A DNA stretch of 64,000 bases from JAAUTT01 sp963846585 (GCA_963846585.1 CAWJWO010000003.1:302359-366358); one strand, 5' to 3'. Numbered from the stretch's first letter, positions 31,458-40,789 are shown. Numbers and translations: made by a program. The notes: generated by a model from the letters alone, not told the origin.

Positions 31458-31985
31458 ATGAGCACATATAAGATTTATTCTGCAAAAGATAATAACGCAA
31501 AAAATTTAGGGATAAGGAATTCATTAAATTTTAAATTAATTTTGATACTTCTTCCATTGATTGGCTTTGTTATTGCAATGATTAATAAAATTTTTCATTA
31601 CCAGCTAAAGTCATTTTTTTGGATAGTTTATATTGTATTATTATTGATTGTAATTGGTTATTCTTTGATGTTGATTAACAACTTGAAACAAATAGGGACA
31701 ATTAGTTTTTATAATAGCGGTATAACAAAAAAAATAGGAGATTTCACCGAAAATTGGCCTTTTGACGAAATATGTGGAGTTTCTATAAAATCGCATATGC
31801 GCGATTTATTTTTCCAGAAAAACAAATTTGGGATCAGATCTTATTTTTTAGAGTTACAATTAAATAACAGCGAATTTCAAAGGTTTGTAGTTTCCAGTAT
31901 TTCGATGGATAATCCTGAATTTGGGCTTGTAGAAACGTTAACAGCTTTATCAAAAACACAACAAATTGAATTAAAAAAAATATAA
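31458..31985 (+). CDS. Small membrane protein with two N-terminal helices
   Basis: About 175 residues from the ATG at 31458 (MSTYKIYSAKD); a longer frame starting with TTG at 31413 is less likely. Two adjacent membrane helices (about 28-48 and 55-80) are followed by a soluble domain reminiscent of bacterial PH-like domains (GTISFYNSGITKKIGDF). No function can be assigned. It is unusually AT-rich and Lys/Asn-rich compared with its neighbours. Confidence 0.6.
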   Translation: MSTYKIYSAKDNNAKNLGIRNSLNFKLILILLPLIGFVIAMINKIFHYQLKSFFWIVYIVLLLIVIGYSLMLINNLKQIGTISFYNSGITKKIGDFTENWPFDEICGVSIKSHMRDLFFQKNKFGIRSYFLELQLNNSEFQRFVVSSISMDNPEFGLVETLTALSKTQQIELKKI

Positions 31986-32046
31986 TAATCCGCCGATTGA
32001 CAATTCTGTAATATTGAAATTAGAACTTTGCTATTTATAAAAAACT

Positions 32047-32940
32047 ATGATAAAACAAGGTAAAACTGGCAAAATCAGACAAGAGTACGAACTTCCTGAA
32101 TCGATAATGGAACAATTACTAATAGATATTGAATTACTTATAAAAAAATACGATAGTTTAAATATTAAACAATCGATTGATTGGGAAAAGTATAACCTTT
32201 ATTCCCTGGTACATCATTCAACAAGTATTGAAGGAGCATCATTAACTGAAGAAGAAACACAGCTGTTATTGGATGAGAATATAAATGCCAAAGGAAAACC
32301 TTTGGAACATCATAACATGCAAAAAGATCATTATAAGGCTTTACTTTTTGTTCTTAAAGCGTCAGAGTCTAAAACGCCTTTATCAGCAACTTTCCTTAAA
32401 GAAGTTTCAGCTTTGGTTATGCAAAATACCGGTGCAGTCCACAACACAGAGTTAGGTTCCTTTGATTCATCCAAAGGGGAATACAGATTATTAAATGTTT
32501 ATGCCGGAAATACCAGATTTGTTGATTTCACAAAAATCCCGGGATTAATTGATACATTCTGTAAAGAAATTAATAATAAGATGGTTGAATTTAAAGGTAA
32601 TGATGATGTTTTGATCACTTCTTTTGATGCGCACTTTAACCTGGTATCAGTACACCCTTTTGCCGGTGGAAACGGCAGGATATCACGGTTAATCATGAAT
32701 TATATTCAACATTATCATAACCTGCCTTTGTCAAACATATTTAAAGAAGATAAAGCAGATTATTATAAAGCCCTGATTGATGCCAGGACAAATGAGAACA
32801 TGGATATTTTCAGGGTATTCATGCTGTATCAATATAAAAAAATGCTTACTATTGAAATACAGAATGTTATGACTTCAAAAATAGAACACATTATTAAAAA
32901 TGATAACAAAAAGGGACTGGGACTATCTATGATGTTTTGA
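32047..32940 (+). CDS. Fic/DOC family protein with N-terminal inhibitory motif
   Basis: A 297-residue Fic protein; the family transfers AMP or related groups to target hydroxyls. The active loop is HPFAGGNGRISR (about residues 203-214). The His and both Arg residues are kept, but the usual Asp/Glu that coordinates magnesium is Gly. Near the N-terminus STSIEGASL fits the inhibitory (S/T)xxxE(G/N) helix of class II Fic enzymes. There is no antitoxin gene beside it. The Gly may mean altered metal or nucleotide use, or a silent enzyme. Confidence 0.9.
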   Translation: MIKQGKTGKIRQEYELPESIMEQLLIDIELLIKKYDSLNIKQSIDWEKYNLYSLVHHSTSIEGASLTEEETQLLLDENINAKGKPLEHHNMQKDHYKALLFVLKASESKTPLSATFLKEVSALVMQNTGAVHNTELGSFDSSKGEYRLLNVYAGNTRFVDFTKIPGLIDTFCKEINNKMVEFKGNDDVLITSFDAHFNLVSVHPFAGGNGRISRLIMNYIQHYHNLPLSNIFKEDKADYYKALIDARTNENMDIFRVFMLYQYKKMLTIEIQNVMTSKIEHIIKNDNKKGLGLSMMF

Positions 32941-33024
32941 TCTTAAATATTTTACTGTTCTGCATTAAGGATAGTGAGTCATTTTGGAATGTACGATTTA
33001 AAAAATTAATCAGTTTTTATTGTT

Positions 33025-33054
33025 AAAAAAACCTTAATCACCAATAAGTTGGTG
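33025..33054 (-). terminator. Probable terminator of lspA
   Basis: On the minus strand a 6-bp stem CACCAA-CTTA-TTGGTG is followed, after ATTAAGG, by a run of seven T. It lies 17 bases after the lspA stop, as expected for a factor-independent terminator, although the stem is short. Confidence 0.55.
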
Positions 33055-33070
33055 GCATTCTTATCGAAAA

Positions 33071-33601
33071 TTATTCTGTATTTAAACTCGTTTTCTTTGA
33101 AAATATATCATCGAAAATTTGCTGAAACCCTTTCCACTGAATAATAATTAAAATAAACCCAATGCTTACAAGTACATCAGCAACATTAAATACCTCAAAG
33201 CTATATTTATAATAATAGTGAAAATGAAAAAAATCAGTAACAAATCCATTGGCCATCCTGTCAATTATATTACCATAAGCACCGCCAATTAAAATGAAAA
33301 ACGGAAGCAAATACCTGAATTCCCTTTTACGAATTCTCCAGATCATATAAAATCCAAGCATTGTTGCAGAAATAGTCAATATAAAAATTAATGGAATACG
33401 AATCGATTTGGAAATATTCCCTAAAAATCCAAATGCAATTGCAGGATTTTCAACATAACTTAAATCAAAATAGTTTTGAACCACGGTTATTGAATGTTCC
33501 TTTAATTCTGATTTAACCAAATCCTTAGTCTTTAAATCTACCGAACACCCCGTAACCATAAACGAAATCAAAACTAAAAACTTTATCCACCTTTTTTTCA
33601 T
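33071..33601 (-). CDS. lspA: Lipoprotein signal peptidase LspA
   Basis: A 176-residue inner-membrane aspartyl protease that cleaves prolipoproteins before the lipidated Cys. It has four membrane helices, DLKTK after the first, and both catalytic regions: GGAYGNIIDRMANGFVTDFF and FNVADVLVSIG. Length is normal. The first helix ends in MVTGCS, which resembles a lipobox; this may be a coincidence of the conserved position. It follows valS on the same strand. Confidence 0.94.
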   Translation of the reverse strand: MKKRWIKFLVLISFMVTGCSVDLKTKDLVKSELKEHSITVVQNYFDLSYVENPAIAFGFLGNISKSIRIPLIFILTISATMLGFYMIWRIRKREFRYLLPFFILIGGAYGNIIDRMANGFVTDFFHFHYYYKYSFEVFNVADVLVSIGFILIIIQWKGFQQIFDDIFSKKTSLNTE

Positions 33602-33654
33602 AGAATTTCTTTTTTCAAAATTTTAAATTTCCACACTTTTTTAATGCCCTATTA

Positions 33655-33777
33655 AGAAACTTAACACAGAGGCACAGAGAAATAAATTGAAATAAAATTG
33701 ATATATATACTTTTTGTTTCATTTAATTTTTACTTCGGCTTGCCGAAGAAAGACGCTGTCCTCTGTCTTCTCATTTT
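33655..33777. repeat. valS-lspA gap with degenerate words and a small hairpin
   Basis: It contains AACACAGAGGCACAGAGA-type words, a 7-bp hairpin CTTCGGC-TT-GCCGAAG (33734-33749) without a following T tract, and a CTGTCCTCTGTCTTC word. The GAGGACAGAGGTCAGAAGACAG sequence at about 38522 is its reverse-complement relative. Confidence 0.55.
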
Positions 33778-36405
33778 TTATCGTAGATTTTTAAGCCGTT
33801 CTTCCAATGCTGATATCCTGGCTTCCGCGTCAGCTTTTTTATTGTATTCGTTCTGAAGCACTTGTGGAGGAGCGTTATTAACAAAGTTTACATTGCTGAG
33901 TTTTTTTAAAACTGATTCGAGAAATTCACGGCTGTATTGCAATTCATCTTTAATTTTTTTCATCTCCTCTTCAACATCAATTTTTCCTTCTAAAGGAATA
34001 TAATATTCTGTTGATTTTACTAAAAAGGAAACGGCGCCAGCAGGCTTTTCCTTTACTAGTTCAATGGATGAAAGATTACTTAACTTTTTTATTACAGGTG
34101 AAAAATCCAAAGTACGGTTTTCATCATTTATAAACTGCATTGTCAGTGATTCACGGGTTGCCATGTTTTTTTCCTGACGTATGTTTCTGATTATGGTAAT
34201 AATTTCCTTTGCAAGCTCAAACCGGTCAATCAGGACATCATCAAATGAGTTTGCAATAGGTAAATTTGTAATCATTATACTTTCATTATCTTCAGCACCT
34301 GTAAGGTAATGCCAGATTTCTTCGGTGATAAAAGGCATAAACGGATGGAGCAGCTTCAATAACTTGTCAAAAAAGTTTACTGTAACCTTATAGGTTATTG
34401 AATCAATAGGATGTTTATATGCAGGTTTAACAATTTCAAGGTACCAGGAACAAAATTCATCTCTGAATATCTTATAAATTAACATTAAAGCCTCTGAAAT
34501 ACGATATTTTTCAAATTGATCATCCAGCTCCGCAATTGTTTTATTCAGGATATTGCCGAACCATTCGATTGCAATGACAGCGGTATCGGGCTGACTAATT
34601 GATTCATCAGTCTGCCACGATTTTACCAGCCGGAAAGCATTCCAGATTTTGTTACCAAAATTTCGGCCCTGTTCTGTGAGTGATTCATCAAAAAGCAGGT
34701 CATTGCCGGCCGGAGAACACAGTAACATTCCAACCCTCACTCCATCAGCACCGTACTTGTCAATCAAATCTAAAGGATCAGGTGAATTGCCTAAAGATTT
34801 TGACATCTTGCGCCCGAGTTTATCGCGCACTATTCCAGTAAGATATACATTTTTAAATGGTTTGTCATTTTTAAATTCATAACCGGCCATTATCATGCGT
34901 GCTACCCAAAAGAACAATATTTCGGGAGCCGTAACAAGATCGTCGGTAGGATAATAATATTTAATATCCGCGTTATCAGGGTTTCGTATGCCATCAAACA
35001 CAGAAATCGGCCATAACCAGGAAGAACACCAGGTGTCGAGGACATCCTCATCCTGCCTTAAATCTGATAAAGTAAGCTTATCGTCTGATGTTTTTATCCT
35101 GGCCAGTTTCAGTGCTTCTTCTGCAGAACTGGCGACTACATATTGATTAGTATCTTTAATATAAAAGGCAGGTATACGGTGTCCCCACCAAAGTTGACGT
35201 GATATACACCAGTCCCTTACATTTTCCATCCAATGCCGGTAAGTATTTTTAAATTTAGGGGGATAAAGCCTTATGCTGTCATTCATAACATTCTCCAGGG
35301 CCGGCCTGGCCATTTCTTTCATTTTAAGGAACCATTGAATTGATAATTTAGGTTCTATTACCACATCAGTGCGTTCAGAATAACCTATTTTATTAATGTA
35401 TTCTTCAACTTTATCAACCTGTCCAATATCAGTCAGCTTCTGAATAATTTTTATCCTTGCCGTAAAACGGTCCTCGCCTTTAAACAATACCGCCTTTTCA
35501 TTCAGGGTACCATTATCATTGAAAATATCAATAGTTTCAAGATTATATTTCCGGCCAAGTTCATAATCATTAATATCATGTGCCGGGGTAATTTTAAGCA
35601 CACCTGTACCAAATTCCCTGTCAACATATTCGTCTGAAATAACCGGGATTTCACGATTAATAAGTGGCACTAAAACCTTTTTCCCCCTAAGGTATAAGTA
35701 ACGTTCATCTTCGGGGTTTACACAAATTGCCGTATCGCCAAGGATTGTTTCGGGCCTGGTTGTGGCTATAGTCACAAAGTTTTCAGTACCGCTGATTTTA
35801 TATCTTAAATAATACAATTTACTGGCAACTTCCTTGTAATTAACTTCTTCATCGGAAACCGCAGTCTGAGCAGCCGGATCCCAGTTAACCATTCGCACAC
35901 CTCTATATATAAGGCCTTTATTGTATAAATCTATAAATACTTTTATAACACTTTCCGAACGGATATCATCGAGGGTAAAGCAGGTCCGTTCCCAATCGCA
36001 AGAAGCTCCAAGCTTTTTTAATTGTTCGAGGATTATACCTCCATGTTTATTATTCCATTCCCATGCATGCTGAAGGAATTCTTCACGTGTGATATCCGAT
36101 TTTTTTATCCCTTCAGAAGCAAGTTTCCCAACCACCCTCGCTTCAGTTGCTATTGAGGCATGGTCAGTGCCGGGTACCCAGCAGGTATTTTTACCAAGCA
36201 TACGGGCACGGCGTACCAGGACATCCTGAATGGTATTGTTAAGCATATGCCCCATATGCAATACTCCTGTAACATTAGGTGGCGGGATAACAACAGTATA
36301 AGGAACCCTGGCATCGGGAACAGAATGAAAATAATTGTTATCGAGCCAAAATTTATACCATTTATCCTCTGTAAGAGCAGGATTATATTTCGAAGGAATT
36401 TCCAT
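33778..36405 (-). CDS. valS: Valyl-tRNA synthetase
   Basis: An 875-residue class I synthetase charging tRNA-Val. It has the HIGH-type signature PPPNVTGVLHMGHMLN near residue 45, a CP1 editing domain (about 190-350, ATTRPETILGDTAICV), KMSKS in GRKMSKSLGN near 532, an anticodon-binding domain, and the C-terminal coiled coil (EEEMKKIKDELQYSREFLE) expected for bacterial ValRS. Complete and typical. Confidence 0.98.
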   Translation of the reverse strand: MEIPSKYNPALTEDKWYKFWLDNNYFHSVPDARVPYTVVIPPPNVTGVLHMGHMLNNTIQDVLVRRARMLGKNTCWVPGTDHASIATEARVVGKLASEGIKKSDITREEFLQHAWEWNNKHGGIILEQLKKLGASCDWERTCFTLDDIRSESVIKVFIDLYNKGLIYRGVRMVNWDPAAQTAVSDEEVNYKEVASKLYYLRYKISGTENFVTIATTRPETILGDTAICVNPEDERYLYLRGKKVLVPLINREIPVISDEYVDREFGTGVLKITPAHDINDYELGRKYNLETIDIFNDNGTLNEKAVLFKGEDRFTARIKIIQKLTDIGQVDKVEEYINKIGYSERTDVVIEPKLSIQWFLKMKEMARPALENVMNDSIRLYPPKFKNTYRHWMENVRDWCISRQLWWGHRIPAFYIKDTNQYVVASSAEEALKLARIKTSDDKLTLSDLRQDEDVLDTWCSSWLWPISVFDGIRNPDNADIKYYYPTDDLVTAPEILFFWVARMIMAGYEFKNDKPFKNVYLTGIVRDKLGRKMSKSLGNSPDPLDLIDKYGADGVRVGMLLCSPAGNDLLFDESLTEQGRNFGNKIWNAFRLVKSWQTDESISQPDTAVIAIEWFGNILNKTIAELDDQFEKYRISEALMLIYKIFRDEFCSWYLEIVKPAYKHPIDSITYKVTVNFFDKLLKLLHPFMPFITEEIWHYLTGAEDNESIMITNLPIANSFDDVLIDRFELAKEIITIIRNIRQEKNMATRESLTMQFINDENRTLDFSPVIKKLSNLSSIELVKEKPAGAVSFLVKSTEYYIPLEGKIDVEEEMKKIKDELQYSREFLESVLKKLSNVNFVNNAPPQVLQNEYNKKADAEARISALEERLKNLR

Positions 36406-36449
36406 ACTGGTTAAGAAAACTGTAAAAATACAATTTTCTCTTTAAATTT

Positions 36450-36520
36450 CTACTTTCTTGCGTTTCTGCGTATCTTCGTTTCTAAGTTTTTGCGTTTCTA
36501 CATTCCTACATTCCTACTTT
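36450..36520. repeat. Word array between valS and the DUF1573 gene
   Basis: Repeats of TTGCGTTTCTGCG-type words are followed by ACATTCCT/ACATTCCT with an 8-base period. Confidence 0.6.
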
Positions 36521-36545
36521 TTTTCCAAATATTTAAATAAAAGAT

Positions 36546-36553
36546 TAATTTTG
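36546..36553 (+). promoter_or_regulatory. Bacteroidota -7 box (TAATTTTG)
   Basis: Matches the TAnnTTTG -7 consensus, 25 bases before the DUF1573 start codon. A T-rich stretch near 36517-36524 is at about the right distance for the upstream element. Confidence 0.55.
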
Positions 36554-36577
36554 TGAGACTATTAAAATTTATAACAT

Positions 36578-37012
36578 ATGAAGAAAATATTTTTATTTGC
36601 AGGATTAGGATTTTTTTCCGCGATAAGTCTTTTTGCCCAGGCCCCTCAAAATTCAAGTCAGAGCGATGCGCCTGAAATAACTTTTGATAAAACCGTATAT
36701 GATTTTGGAACAATTGGATACGATAGTAACGGAACATTTGAATTTACAGTTAAAAATATAGGCATACAGCCACTTATAATATCAAATGTTCAGAAAACCT
36801 GTGGCTGTACGTCTGTTGATTGGACCAAAGATCCTATCAAACAGAATCAGGCAGGGATTATTAAAGTTACTTATGATACAAAAAGGGTGGGCCCATTTAC
36901 TAAAACTATTACTGTTTTTTCAAATGCAAAAACATCCCCTGTATCATTAACATTTAAAGGTACTGTTGAGAATGCACCTCCTGCACCACCAGCAAAGGAT
37001 CCAGTCAAATAA
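36578..37012 (+). CDS. DUF1573-family secreted protein
   Basis: A 144-residue protein with a signal peptide (MKKIFLFAGLGFFSAISLFAQ) and a single immunoglobulin-like DUF1573 domain: ITFDKTVYDFGTIGYDSNG, then QKTCGCTSVDWTKDP and GIIKVTYDTKRVGPF. It ends in a Pro-rich tail. The CGC motif is the family hallmark. It is probably a periplasmic or surface protein of unknown role. Confidence 0.88.
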   Translation: MKKIFLFAGLGFFSAISLFAQAPQNSSQSDAPEITFDKTVYDFGTIGYDSNGTFEFTVKNIGIQPLIISNVQKTCGCTSVDWTKDPIKQNQAGIIKVTYDTKRVGPFTKTITVFSNAKTSPVSLTFKGTVENAPPAPPAKDPVK

Positions 37013-37140
37013 AACAGATTTAAGATTCAAGATTTGTGATTTGTGATTAAGGAATGCAACATTCGTTGCGTGTTGGATATTTTTTGTATCTGGCTCTGTT
37101 TTGTAATCTGTATCCGGCAACTTGTAAAATTTATATCTAT

Positions 37141-37230
37141 ACAACCTTTACAACCTTTACAACCTTTACAACCTTTACAACCTTTACAACCTTTACAACC
37201 TTTACAACCTTTACAACCTTTACAACCTTA
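37141..37230 (+). repeat. 9-bp tandem repeat ACAACCTTT, ten copies
   Basis: Nine perfect units and a tenth ending in A, without spacers, between the DUF1573 gene and the aminotransferase. Degenerate relatives (AAAACCTTTGCG) continue to about 37245. Confidence 0.96.
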
Positions 37231-37255
37231 TAAAACCTTTGCGACTTATAAGACT

Positions 37256-37287
37256 CTAAGCACTTAGCACTAAGCACCAAGCACTAT
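37256..37287 (-). repeat. TAGTGCTT heptamer array (minus orientation)
   Basis: On the minus strand it reads TAGTGCTTGGTGCTTAGTGC with about four units. It lies directly upstream of the aminotransferase start at 37293. Confidence 0.85.
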
Positions 37288-37292
37288 TATAT

Positions 37293-38492
37293 ATGCCACA
37301 AATATCTGAAAAAGGTAAACAAATGCCAGCATCACCAATTCGAAAGCTGGTTCCATATTCTGAAGAAGCAAAACTAAAAGGTATAAAAGTATATCACCTT
37401 AATATTGGGAATCCGGATCTGCCTACCCCTGCAGCAGCTATTGAGGCAGTAAAAAATCTTAGCATGAAAACCATTGAATATGGCCATTCAGCAGGTGATA
37501 AATCGCTACGTGTTAAATTAGCTGCTTATTATCATAATGTCGGAATTGAAGTCGATGATACTAATATTTTAATAACTTCAGGTGGCTCAGAGGCTCTGCT
37601 TTTTGGAATGATGAGCTGTATGAATACTGACGAAGAGGCAATTGTTCCCGAACCATTCTATGCTAATTATTATGGTTTTTCGCTAACGGCAGGCATGAAT
37701 ATTGTACCTGTTACTTCGTCAATCGAAGATGGTTTTGCACTTCCCCCTATTGAAGAATTCGAAAAACTAATTACGCCCCGTACCAAGTCGATAATTATTT
37801 GTAACCCTAACAATCCTACAGGTTACCTGTATTCAAAAAAAGAACTTGAAATATTGCAGGGAATAGTAAAAAAATACAATCTTTTCCTATTCTCTGATGA
37901 AGTTTATCGTGAATTTTGCTACGAAGGTAAAAAACACTATTCAGTAATGAACCTCAAGGGTATAGAAGAAAATGTAGTACTTATCGATTCTATGTCCAAG
38001 AGATTCAGTGCTTGCGGTATAAGAGTCGGTGCGCTGATTTCGCGTAATAAAGATGTAATATCAACCGCCCTTAAGTTTGGACAGCAACGCCTTTGTCCAC
38101 CCGTATTGGGTCAGTTGGCCGCAGAAGCAGCCCTTGACTCAAATGATAAATATTATTCATGTATACAGGAAGAATACATGCACCGTCGTGATTATCTGGT
38201 TGAAGCAATTAATCAAATTCCGGGTGTATTATGTCCCAGGCCTAATGGTGCTTTTTATGTCATGGCAAGGTTGCCGGTGGATGATGCTGACAGATTTGCA
38301 CAATGGTTATTAAGCGATTTTAATTTCGAAAACCAAACCGTAATGGTTGCACCCGGTTCAGGGTTTTATTCCACACCAGGCTTAGGTAAAAGAGAAGTTC
38401 GCCTGGCTTATGTATTAAAAATTAATGATTTAAAAATGGCTGTTAAATGCCTTCGTGAAGCACTGAAGGTTTATCCGGGCAGGACAATATAG
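37293..38492 (+). CDS. PLP-dependent class I/II aminotransferase (aspartate type)
   Basis: A 399-residue fold-type I aminotransferase with NIGNPDLPTP, ITSGGSEALLFGM, ICNPNNPTGYLYS, the PLP-binding Lys in DSMSKRFSACGIRVG, and a C-terminal REVRLAYV with the substrate-binding Arg. It is probably aspartate or aromatic specific; the sequence does not decide which. Its stop codon (TAG, 38490-38492) is the first three bases of a TAGTGCA array. Confidence 0.93.
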   Translation: MPQISEKGKQMPASPIRKLVPYSEEAKLKGIKVYHLNIGNPDLPTPAAAIEAVKNLSMKTIEYGHSAGDKSLRVKLAAYYHNVGIEVDDTNILITSGGSEALLFGMMSCMNTDEEAIVPEPFYANYYGFSLTAGMNIVPVTSSIEDGFALPPIEEFEKLITPRTKSIIICNPNNPTGYLYSKKELEILQGIVKKYNLFLFSDEVYREFCYEGKKHYSVMNLKGIEENVVLIDSMSKRFSACGIRVGALISRNKDVISTALKFGQQRLCPPVLGQLAAEAALDSNDKYYSCIQEEYMHRRDYLVEAINQIPGVLCPRPNGAFYVMARLPVDDADRFAQWLLSDFNFENQTVMVAPGSGFYSTPGLGKREVRLAYVLKINDLKMAVKCLREALKVYPGRTI

Positions 38493-38516
38493 TGCATAGT
38501 GCTTAGTGCTTAGTGG
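38490..38516 (+). repeat. TAGTGCA/TAGTGCT array starting at a stop codon
   Basis: The aminotransferase TAG stop is the first TAG of TAGTGCA-TAGTGCT-TAGTGCT-TAGTG. Further degenerate words (GACAGAGG, GTGATTAAG, GCGAAATGCGAATCGCG) fill the gap to 38771. Confidence 0.88.
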
Positions 38517-38710
38517 GAAGAAGAGGACAGAGGTCAGAAGACAGAGGCAGAAATGATTAAGTGATTGAGTAAAATGATTTGCGAAATGCGAATCGCGATT
38601 TTAGATTTGCGATTTGGTTTTTCGTATCGAAATAAATTTATTAAATCAGCAAATATTATAAATTTTATTCATTTGGATTATTTAAATCGCCAATCTGAAT
38701 TCGCAAATCT

Positions 38711-38743
38711 TTGGCCCCTAACCCCTGGTCCCTGATCCCTTAT
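38711..38743 (+). repeat. CCCCTAA/CCCCTGG heptamer array
   Basis: Units of the type GGCCCCT-AACCCCT-GGTCCCT-GATCCCT with a 7-base period. Related arrays are at 50890-50922 and 52655-52685. Confidence 0.85.
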
Positions 38744-38771
38744 CATTGTTGGAGGCTGAATTGAATAGGAA

Positions 38772-39242
38772 TTATGATTGCAGTAGTTTTTTGATATCGA
38801 ATTTTTTCATTTGCAAAAAAGCATTAGTGACTTTGCCGGCTTTGGTGGGATCAGCCAATAAACTGGATAAAATTGAAGGAACTACCTGCCAGGAAATTCC
38901 GTATTTGTCCTTTAGCCACCCACACTGTCCTTCCTCACCATCCTCAGTAAGTTTACTCCAATAATAATCTATCTCATCCTGCGTATCGCAAAATATCTGG
39001 AATGATATTGCTTCATTAAATTTAAACAGGGGTCCGCCATTTAATGCAGTGAAGGTTTGACCATTAATCTGAAATACAACTGTCATCACAGTACCTTCTT
39101 TTTGGCCATGAATTTCAAATCCTTCTTTTCCATAATAGCTTATATTTTCAATTTTTGAATTCCTGAAAACTGAAGTATAAAAATTCGCAGCCTCTTCAGC
39201 CTGGTTTTCAAACCAAAGAAATACATTAATTTTATTTTGCAT
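38772..39242 (-). CDS. VOC-superfamily protein, PhnB/UbiG-like
   Basis: A 156-residue VOC-fold protein (KINVFLWFENQAEEAANFYTSVF, then GGPLFKFNEAISFQIFCDTQDEIDYYW, GWLKDKYGISWQVVP) of the PhnB-like group formerly called 3-demethylubiquinone methyltransferase-like. The actual reaction is unknown; such proteins act as small metal-dependent enzymes or binding proteins. Start and length are typical. Confidence 0.88.
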   Translation of the reverse strand: MQNKINVFLWFENQAEEAANFYTSVFRNSKIENISYYGKEGFEIHGQKEGTVMTVVFQINGQTFTALNGGPLFKFNEAISFQIFCDTQDEIDYYWSKLTEDGEEGQCGWLKDKYGISWQVVPSILSSLLADPTKAGKVTNAFLQMKKFDIKKLLQS

Positions 39243-39320
39243 AATTCAGTTTTAATAATTATCTCCCTGATCCTTTAATGATTAACAATTAAAATTAATA
39301 AATGTTTAAATGTCAAATAT

Positions 39321-39395
39321 GCACATCTGCACATCTGCACATTTTCAAATTGTCACATTTCTTGCCCTGAGCGTAGTCGAAGGGTCAAATTTTCA
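39321..39395. repeat. Word array with an embedded CCCTGAGC...AAGGG palindrome
   Basis: GCACATCT and TTTTCAAATTGTCACA words surround 39365-39384 (CCCTGAGCGTAGTCGAAGGG), a copy of the widespread TTCGACTACGCTCAGG dispersed palindrome. The glmM stop (TGA, 39393-39395) is part of a TTTGAAAATTTGA word. Confidence 0.75.
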
Positions 39396-40784
39396 AATTA
39401 ATTTCCTGATATCCTCCATAATTTTTCCTGCCAGCTTATCTGCTGCTTCCTTCGACTTACTTTCTGCATAAATCCTGATGATGGGTTCAGTATTCGATTT
39501 GCGTAAATGAACCCATTCTGCAGGGAAGTCGATTTTTATTCCATCAATATCATTAACACGTTGATCTTTATATTTTTCTTTTATTTTTCCCAGGATATTA
39601 TCCACATCAACGGCAGGTGTAAGTTCAATCTTGTTTTTCGAAATGTAATATTCCGGATAACCCGCTCTCAGCTGTGAACATGATTTGCCTGATTTGGCAA
39701 GATGTGTTAAAAATAAAGCTATACCAACCAGGGCATCCCTGCCATAATGAAGTGCAGGATATATAATCCCTCCATTGCCTTCACCGCCGATTACGGCATC
39801 ATGTTGTTTCATAGCTTCCACAACATTAACTTCTCCCACTGCAGCAGCTACATATTTACCTCCATGGCTTTCAGTTACATCGCGTAATGCCCTGGTGGAA
39901 GATAAATTTGAACAGGTATTCCCTTTTGTATTGCCAAGAACATAGTCAGCAACCGAAACCAGGGTATATTCTTCCCCAAACATTGTCCCGTCTTCGTTTA
40001 TAATTGCCAACCTGTCTACGTCCGGATCAACAACAAAGCCTAAATGAGCCCCGTTATTTCTTGTTAACATGGAAATCTCAGTGAGATGCTCTGGTAAAGG
40101 CTCCGGATTATGGGCAAAATGTCCGTCGGGTTTACAGTTTAATTCTATAACTTCGTTTACCCCAAGTTGTTTAAGTAATTTAGGAATAACCATACCTCCA
40201 ACGGAATTAACACAGTCTATGGTTATTTTAAAATTCTTTGCCCTTATAGCTTCAACATCCACAAGTTGTAATTTAAGAACCTGGTCAATATGAACCTGCG
40301 TGTAATCCCTGGCTGTTACATGTCCCAAAAAATCAACTTCGGCAAACCGGAATCCGCAATCTTCTGCCATTGCCAGCACTTGCTTTCCATCAGCATCATT
40401 TAAAAATTCGCCCTTTTTGTTCAATAGTTTGAGGGCATTCCATTGCTTGGGGTTATGACTGGCCGTAAGGATAATTCCTCCGTCAGCATTTTCCATAGGA
40501 ACTGCAATTTCAACTGTCGGGGTGGTGGCCAGGTCAATATCAGTTACATCTATCCCCATTCCTGAAAGAGTACCTGTTACAATATGTTTTACCATTGGGC
40601 CAGAAATACGTGCATCACGGCCGAGTACAACCCTTACTCTCTGGTTAGCTGTCTTGCCGCTTTGTTTTATCACCCAGGCTCCATATGCTCCCGTAAATTT
40701 AACTATGTCAAGGGGGGATAATCCTTCTCCGGGGTTACCACCTATAGTCCCGCGAATTCCCGAAATAGATTTAATTAATGTCAT
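39393..40784 (-). CDS. glmM: Phosphoglucosamine mutase GlmM
   Basis: A 463-residue alpha-D-phosphohexomutase that makes glucosamine-1-phosphate for UDP-GlcNAc. It has the phosphoserine loop TASHNPKQWNALKLL (about residue 105), the metal site DPDVDRLAII, the sugar loop GGEGNGGII and the C-terminal phosphate loop SNTEPIIRIYAES. A phosphomannomutase role is possible, because Bacteroidota members of this group are hard to split by sequence. Complete. Confidence 0.92.
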   Translation of the reverse strand: MTLIKSISGIRGTIGGNPGEGLSPLDIVKFTGAYGAWVIKQSGKTANQRVRVVLGRDARISGPMVKHIVTGTLSGMGIDVTDIDLATTPTVEIAVPMENADGGIILTASHNPKQWNALKLLNKKGEFLNDADGKQVLAMAEDCGFRFAEVDFLGHVTARDYTQVHIDQVLKLQLVDVEAIRAKNFKITIDCVNSVGGMVIPKLLKQLGVNEVIELNCKPDGHFAHNPEPLPEHLTEISMLTRNNGAHLGFVVDPDVDRLAIINEDGTMFGEEYTLVSVADYVLGNTKGNTCSNLSSTRALRDVTESHGGKYVAAAVGEVNVVEAMKQHDAVIGGEGNGGIIYPALHYGRDALVGIALFLTHLAKSGKSCSQLRAGYPEYYISKNKIELTPAVDVDNILGKIKEKYKDQRVNDIDGIKIDFPAEWVHLRKSNTEPIIRIYAESKSKEAADKLAGKIMEDIRKLI

Positions 40785-40789
40785 GATGA

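Noticed and set aside
33734..33749. Hairpin between valS and lspA as a terminator
   Set aside because: No T run follows on the coding strand; the sequence after it is A-rich.
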